Assembly (NCBI GenBank): GCA_913053875.1
Contig: CAJXGN010000002.1
Span: 339,427-403,426 of the forward strand
DNA: 64,000 nucleotides
Direction: 5' to 3'
Origin: an uncultured Agromyces sp.
Lineage (GTDB): Bacteria; Actinomycetota; Actinomycetes; Actinomycetales; Microbacteriaceae
The notes under the pieces were generated by a model. That model was not told where the DNA came from. It saw only the letters and a list, made by a program, of their open reading frames with translations, and ran no database searches. Below, in pieces: positions 60,958 to 64,000 of the stretch (within the stretch, counting starts at the first letter, position 1; the number at the start of each line of letters is the position of its first letter). The translations under genes and the position numbers were made by a program.

Positions 60958-60961
60958 CCGC

Positions 60962-61015
60962 ATATCGACACTCATCGATATAGTCGTCCTGCACGCTTCA
61001 TCGATGATCATCGAT
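60962..61015. promoter_or_regulatory. ATCGAT-rich operator region between divergent genes
   Basis: ATATCGA (60962-60968) and TCGATAT (60975-60981) form an inverted repeat. CATCGAT occurs at 60973, 60999 and 61009. A -10-like TATAGT (60979-60984) for the plus-strand gene is embedded. ArsR-family repressors bind such AT-centred palindromes, so both directions are likely controlled together. Confidence 0.6.
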
Positions 61016-61027
61016 ATAGGAGACACC

Positions 61028-62641
61028 ATGACCCTCGTCGACCTCATGCCGCCCGCCACGACCCGGCCCCGCCTCGACGCCCTGCCGGTCGCGATCATCG
61101 GCGCAGGTCCCATCGGGCTCGCCGCCGCCGCGCACCTGCACGCCCGCGACATCCCCTTCACGGTGCTCGAGGCGGGTCCGCGCGTCGGCGACGGCATCCG
61201 TTCGTGGGGGCACGTGCGACTCTTCTCCTCGTGGGCACTGCTGGTCGACGCCACCGCACGCGAGCTGCTCGATGCAGCCGGCTGGGCCGCGCCGAACCCC
61301 GCGCGCCTGCCCACGGGCGACCAGTTCGTCGACGGGTACCTCGAGCCGCTCGCCGCGCTGCCCGCGCTCGCCCCGCACATCCGCACCGGCGTCGAGGTGC
61401 TCGCCGTGAGCCGCGAGGGCATGGACCGCACCCGCACCACCGGCCGCGCCGCCGCCCCGTTCGTGCTCCGCACCCGCGACGCGGACGGCGAGGTCGCCGA
61501 GCTGCGCGCCCGCTCGGTGATCGACGCGTCGGGCACGATCCGCACGCCGAACCGGCTCGGCTCGAACGGCCTCGACCCGCTCGGCGCAGCCGAGGTCGCC
61601 GACCGCATCGTGCCGCCGCTGCCCGACGTGCTCGGGCGCGACCGCGCCCGTTTCGCCGGCCGCCGCACGCTCGTCGTCGGCGCCGGGCACTCGGCCGCGC
61701 ACACGCTGCTCGCCCTCGTCGACCTCGCCCGCGAGGAGCCGGGCACCGAGGTCACGTGGGCGATCCGTTCCAGCCGGGCCGCGCGCCTCACCTCGAGCGA
61801 CGACGACGGGCTGCCCGCGCGCGCCACGATCGGCCAGAACGTCGACCGGGCCGTCGACGCCGGCGTGATCGCGCTGCTCGACCGATTCGAGATCGTGCGC
61901 CTCGGGGCATCCACTCCCGGCTCCATCGAAGTCACCGGCTCGCGCGCCGGCGACCTCGTGACCCGCGAGTTCGACCTCGTCGTGAACGCGACCGGCTTCC
62001 GGCCCGACCTCGAGATGCTCCGCGAGATCCGCCTCGAGCTCGACGACGTGGTCGAGGCCCCGCGTCGGCTCGCCCCGATGATCGACCCGAACGTGCACAC
62101 CTGCGGCACGGTCGAGCCGCACGGATACGCCGAGCTGCAGCATCCCGAGCCCGGGTTCTTCCTCGCCGGGATGAAGAGCTACGGCCGCGCGCCGACCTTC
62201 CTCGCCGCGACCGGCTACGAGCAGGTGCGCTCGATCACCGCGTGGCTGGCGGGCGACGCGGCCGATGGCGCCCTGCGTCATCGCCTTTCCCGACTGTTTC
62301 ACGAAGCTCGGCGGCAACCAGTATATCAACTCGACCGTGATGGGGCCGTGGGACGATGTCCTGCGCCAGGAATTCGTGCCCTTCGTCGAGGAGAAATTCG
62401 GCTGCGGCGGCCCCGGCCGGCGCGGCGTCTTCGGCAAGTCCTCCGGCGGCTATGGCGCCATCGCCCATGCGTTGCTGCATCCCGATTTCTGGGCAGCGGC
62501 GGCCTGTCATTCCGGCGACATGGCCTTCGAACTCGGCTATCTGAAGGACTTCCCCGGCGTGCTGCGCGCCCTTGCCCGTTTCGACCACGACATTGCCGCC
62601 TGGCTGGAAGCGTTCTGGGACGCGCCCAAGCAGAAGGGTGA
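61028..62641 (+). CDS. FAD/NAD(P)-dependent oxidoreductase (ArsO-like), C-terminus replaced by foreign sequence
   Basis: Flavoprotein monooxygenase-type protein. It has an FAD motif AIIGAGPIGLAAAAHLHARDIPFTVLEAG, a second nucleotide motif VVGAGHSAAHTLLALV and the C-terminal VVNATGFRPDLEMLREIRLELD. ELQHPEPGFFLAGMKSYGRAPTFLAATGYEQVRSITAWLAGDAA marks the expected end region. Relatives are found in ars operons. From about 62,262 the frame enters unrelated DNA, and its last ~125 codons (RLSRLFHEARRQPVYQ...) are a frame shadow of the next gene. The true C-terminus is therefore missing. AGGAG precedes the ATG. Shares its promoter region with the arsR-like gene. Confidence 0.75.
   Translation: MTLVDLMPPATTRPRLDALPVAIIGAGPIGLAAAAHLHARDIPFTVLEAGPRVGDGIRSWGHVRLFSSWALLVDATARELLDAAGWAAPNPARLPTGDQFVDGYLEPLAALPALAPHIRTGVEVLAVSREGMDRTRTTGRAAAPFVLRTRDADGEVAELRARSVIDASGTIRTPNRLGSNGLDPLGAAEVADRIVPPLPDVLGRDRARFAGRRTLVVGAGHSAAHTLLALVDLAREEPGTEVTWAIRSSRAARLTSSDDDGLPARATIGQNVDRAVDAGVIALLDRFEIVRLGASTPGSIEVTGSRAGDLVTREFDLVVNATGFRPDLEMLREIRLELDDVVEAPRRLAPMIDPNVHTCGTVEPHGYAELQHPEPGFFLAGMKSYGRAPTFLAATGYEQVRSITAWLAGDAADGALRHRLSRLFHEARRQPVYQLDRDGAVGRCPAPGIRALRRGEIRLRRPRPARRLRQVLRRLWRHRPCVAASRFLGSGGLSFRRHGLRTRLSEGLPRRAARPCPFRPRHCRLAGSVLGRAQAEG
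62250..62275. other. Sequence junction
   Basis: Left of here codons are almost all G/C-ending in actinobacterial style. Right of here GC falls to about 60% and codons such as TAT, GAT, CTT and GGC/GAA mix, as in rhizobia. The join falls between the flavoprotein's GDAA and the esterase's MAPC. No inverted repeat, target duplication or integrase is seen. Chimeric assembly is the simplest reading. Confidence 0.7.
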
Positions 62642-63020
62642 TGATTTCCACGTGCTGATGGCGCTTGCCATGTGCGCGACCTATGATCCCGCCCCGGACG
62701 AGCCCTACGGCATCCGCCTGCCGGTGACGCTCGACACCTGCGAGGTCATCGCGGACCGCTGGGACAATTTCCGCAAGTGGGACCCGGTTGTCATGGCCGA
62801 TACGCTCGGCGACGGCCTGAAGCAGCTGAAATGCCTCTTCATCGATTGCGGCACGCAGGACCAGTATGACCTTCTCTATGGCGCCCGCCGCCTGCACCGC
62901 AAGCTGGAGGCGATGGGGGTCAGCCATATCTATGGCGAGTTCGACGACAACCACTCCTCGATCGATTACCGCATGGATGTCAGCCTGCCGAAACTGGCCG
63001 AGGCGCTGAGTCATGAGTGA
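62265..63020 (+). CDS. Esterase-family protein, N-terminus probably lost
   Basis: Alpha/beta hydrolase of the enterochelin-esterase/esterase-D type. VIAFPDCFTKLGGNQYINS opens the readable part, the nucleophile elbow is GVFGKSSGGYGAIAHALLHPDFW, the Asp lies in LFIDCGTQDQYDLLYGAR and the His in EFDDNHSSIDYRM. The visible part is 251 residues. Family proteins normally have about 80 to 100 residues before this point, so the ATG at 62265 is probably internal and the start was cut by the junction. Codon use is unlike the rest of the window. It overlaps the glycosyltransferase gene by eight bases. Confidence 0.75.
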   Translation: MAPCVIAFPDCFTKLGGNQYINSTVMGPWDDVLRQEFVPFVEEKFGCGGPGRRGVFGKSSGGYGAIAHALLHPDFWAAAACHSGDMAFELGYLKDFPGVLRALARFDHDIAAWLEAFWDAPKQKGDDFHVLMALAMCATYDPAPDEPYGIRLPVTLDTCEVIADRWDNFRKWDPVVMADTLGDGLKQLKCLFIDCGTQDQYDLLYGARRLHRKLEAMGVSHIYGEFDDNHSSIDYRMDVSLPKLAEALSHE

Positions 63021-63843
63021 GACGATGACCGAAAGCCCCGTGGCGGCGAGCGAGCGGATGATCCCGCCGATCTCCTGCTATATCCGCACCCTGAATGAAA
63101 GCCGGATGATCGCCGAGGTGGTGCGCGCCGCCTACCAGGTCTGCCGCGAGGTGATCATCATCGATTCCGGCTCGACCGATGGCACCATCGCCATTGCCCG
63201 CGAGGCCGGCGCCTCGGTGGTCCACCAGGACTGGCTCGGCAATGGCGGCCAGAAGCGGGTCGGCGAGGACCGTGCCTCCTATGACTGGGTGCTCGATCTC
63301 GATGCAGATGAAGTGGTTACGCCGGAATTCGCCGCCGAGGTGATGGACCTGTTTGAGGCCGGCGAGCCGCCCTGCGCCGTCTATAATACGCCGCTGGTCA
63401 ATGTGCCCCCGGTTGGCAAGCCGTGGTACGGCTATGGCCAGTCGGAGCGGCACAAGCTCTATGACAAGACGAAGATCCGGATTCCCGATCATCCGGCCTG
63501 GGACCAGTTCAGGATCCCGCGCGGGACGAAAGTCGGCAAGCTCAAGCACGCGATCCTGCATTACGCCTTCGACGGCGCCGAGCTGTTCATCACCAAGGTC
63601 AACAAGAACTCGTCAACGCGCGCGCGCCATGTCGAGGACAAGGCGATGGCGTGGCTGATCATCCGCATTTTTCTCGGCCTGCCGGTCTATTTCTCCAAGC
63701 GCTATTTCGTCAACGGGCTGTGGCGCGGCGGCGTTTATGGCTTCGCCTTCGCTTTAATGTCCGGCTTCGGCAAATGGCTGCGCGACGTGAAGATGTATGA
63801 GCGGATCATGAAGGAACGGGGGAAGAGTCTGTACAGGGATTGA
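63013..63843 (+). CDS. Glycosyltransferase family 2 (WaaE/KdtX-like)
   Basis: 276-residue inverting glycosyltransferase. ISCYIRTLNESRMIAEVVRAAYQVCREVIIIDSGSTDGTIAIAREAGA is the nucleotide-sugar site. WVLDLDADEVVTPEFAAEV holds the metal-binding DxD. A positively charged amphipathic C-terminal part (FFSKRYFVNGLWRGGVYGFAFALMSGFGKWLRDVKMYERI) is typical of lipopolysaccharide core GT2 enzymes in Gram-negative bacteria. Such an enzyme is out of place in a Gram-positive actinobacterium, which supports the junction at 62.26 kb. Confidence 0.8.
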   Translation: MSETMTESPVAASERMIPPISCYIRTLNESRMIAEVVRAAYQVCREVIIIDSGSTDGTIAIAREAGASVVHQDWLGNGGQKRVGEDRASYDWVLDLDADEVVTPEFAAEVMDLFEAGEPPCAVYNTPLVNVPPVGKPWYGYGQSERHKLYDKTKIRIPDHPAWDQFRIPRGTKVGKLKHAILHYAFDGAELFITKVNKNSSTRARHVEDKAMAWLIIRIFLGLPVYFSKRYFVNGLWRGGVYGFAFALMSGFGKWLRDVKMYERIMKERGKSLYRD

Positions 63844-63881
63844 TCTCGTCGCCCCCTGCCAGCACCTTCGACAGGTCGTCC

Positions 63882-64000
63882 ATGAACAGGCGCTCCGGCA
63901 CCGGCACCGCCCGGGTCGCGCTGGAGGCGGCGGCCAACAACCGTATCCCGGTGTCGATCGTGCCCTGTGGCCTCAACTACCTGCACCGGCACCGCTTTCG
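63882..64000 (+). CDS. Fragment of a glycerol-phosphate-type acyltransferase
   Basis: The last 39 codons read ...GTGTARVALEAAANNRIPVSIVPCGLNYLHRHRF. This resembles the region after the FPEG motif in PlsC-type acyltransferases (GxARxALEA, VPxGLNYxHxxxF). The upstream motifs HxxxxD and FPEG, which should precede it, are absent; the frame runs straight into the end of the glycosyltransferase gene. It is therefore either truncated or joined to unrelated DNA near 63.9 kb. Confidence 0.4.
   Translation, partial: MNRRSGTGTARVALEAAANNRIPVSIVPCGLNYLHRHRF

Noticed and set aside
62250..62275. Phage or integrative-element attachment site at the junction
   Set aside because: No tRNA, direct repeat, integrase or transposase is present nearby, and both flanking genes are cut.

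Overview
The window reads as a stretch of a very GC-rich (about 70%) actinobacterial chromosome, up to about position 62,262. Gene content (long-form argG, a DUF3151 gene next to purA, F420 genes, an F420-0 uptake cassette), many leaderless gene starts and a strongly repeated GGATGCC/GGCATCC heptamer all suggest Microbacteriaceae, perhaps Agromyces-like. That assignment is inference from family knowledge; no search was run. The last ~1.7 kb has different codon use and rhizobial-looking proteins. It is probably joined artificially, or transferred.

Layout. 1-9.7 kb: an alkylsulfatase (cut by the window start), DUF3151-purA, argG, a TrmH-type methyltransferase and a Mn/Zn ABC importer with two palindromic operators. 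9.7-20.6 kb: a secreted rhamnogalacturonan lyase, an MntR-type regulator, a three-domain flavoprotein coupled to a UBP zinc-finger protein, an NYN-domain gene of foreign look, a NagD-like phosphatase, a ribokinase/nucleoside hydrolase pair and a SulP transporter. 20.6-28.5 kb: a septum-formation-type membrane protein coupled to pyrE, a LysR regulator, an enoyl-CoA hydratase, then a small accessory patch (methyltransferase, VapBC-type toxin-antitoxin, membrane protein).

28.6-41.4 kb is a complete-looking lower pathway for reductive pyrimidine (or hydantoin) breakdown. It holds beta-ureidopropionase, dihydropyrimidinase, an LLM-family oxidoreductase, an NMT1-type ABC importer, an omega-aminotransferase and an acylating semialdehyde dehydrogenase, and it faces a MocR regulator. 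No classical dihydropyrimidine dehydrogenase is present.

42.3-59.6 kb begins with fbiA (F420 biosynthesis) and ends with a three-gene F420-0 type importer. Between them lies a second catabolic locus I cannot assign to a known substrate: LigA/LigB dioxygenase, ACMSD-like amidohydrolase, CaiB/BaiF CoA-transferase, OsmC protein, MDR dehydrogenase, NMT1-type ABC importer, RidA, a second LLM oxidoreductase, a dihydroorotase-like cyclic amidohydrolase and an alpha/beta hydrolase without an obvious nucleophile. Three related palindromes (core TGGATnCnGnATCCA) sit at its divergent promoters, so it looks like one regulon. It is the best candidate for an undescribed system here.

59.8-62.3 kb: an ArsR regulator, an aquaporin and a divergent flavoprotein resembling arsenic-resistance modules. 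Several families of short palindromic elements lie between genes, and one lies in frame inside a gene.
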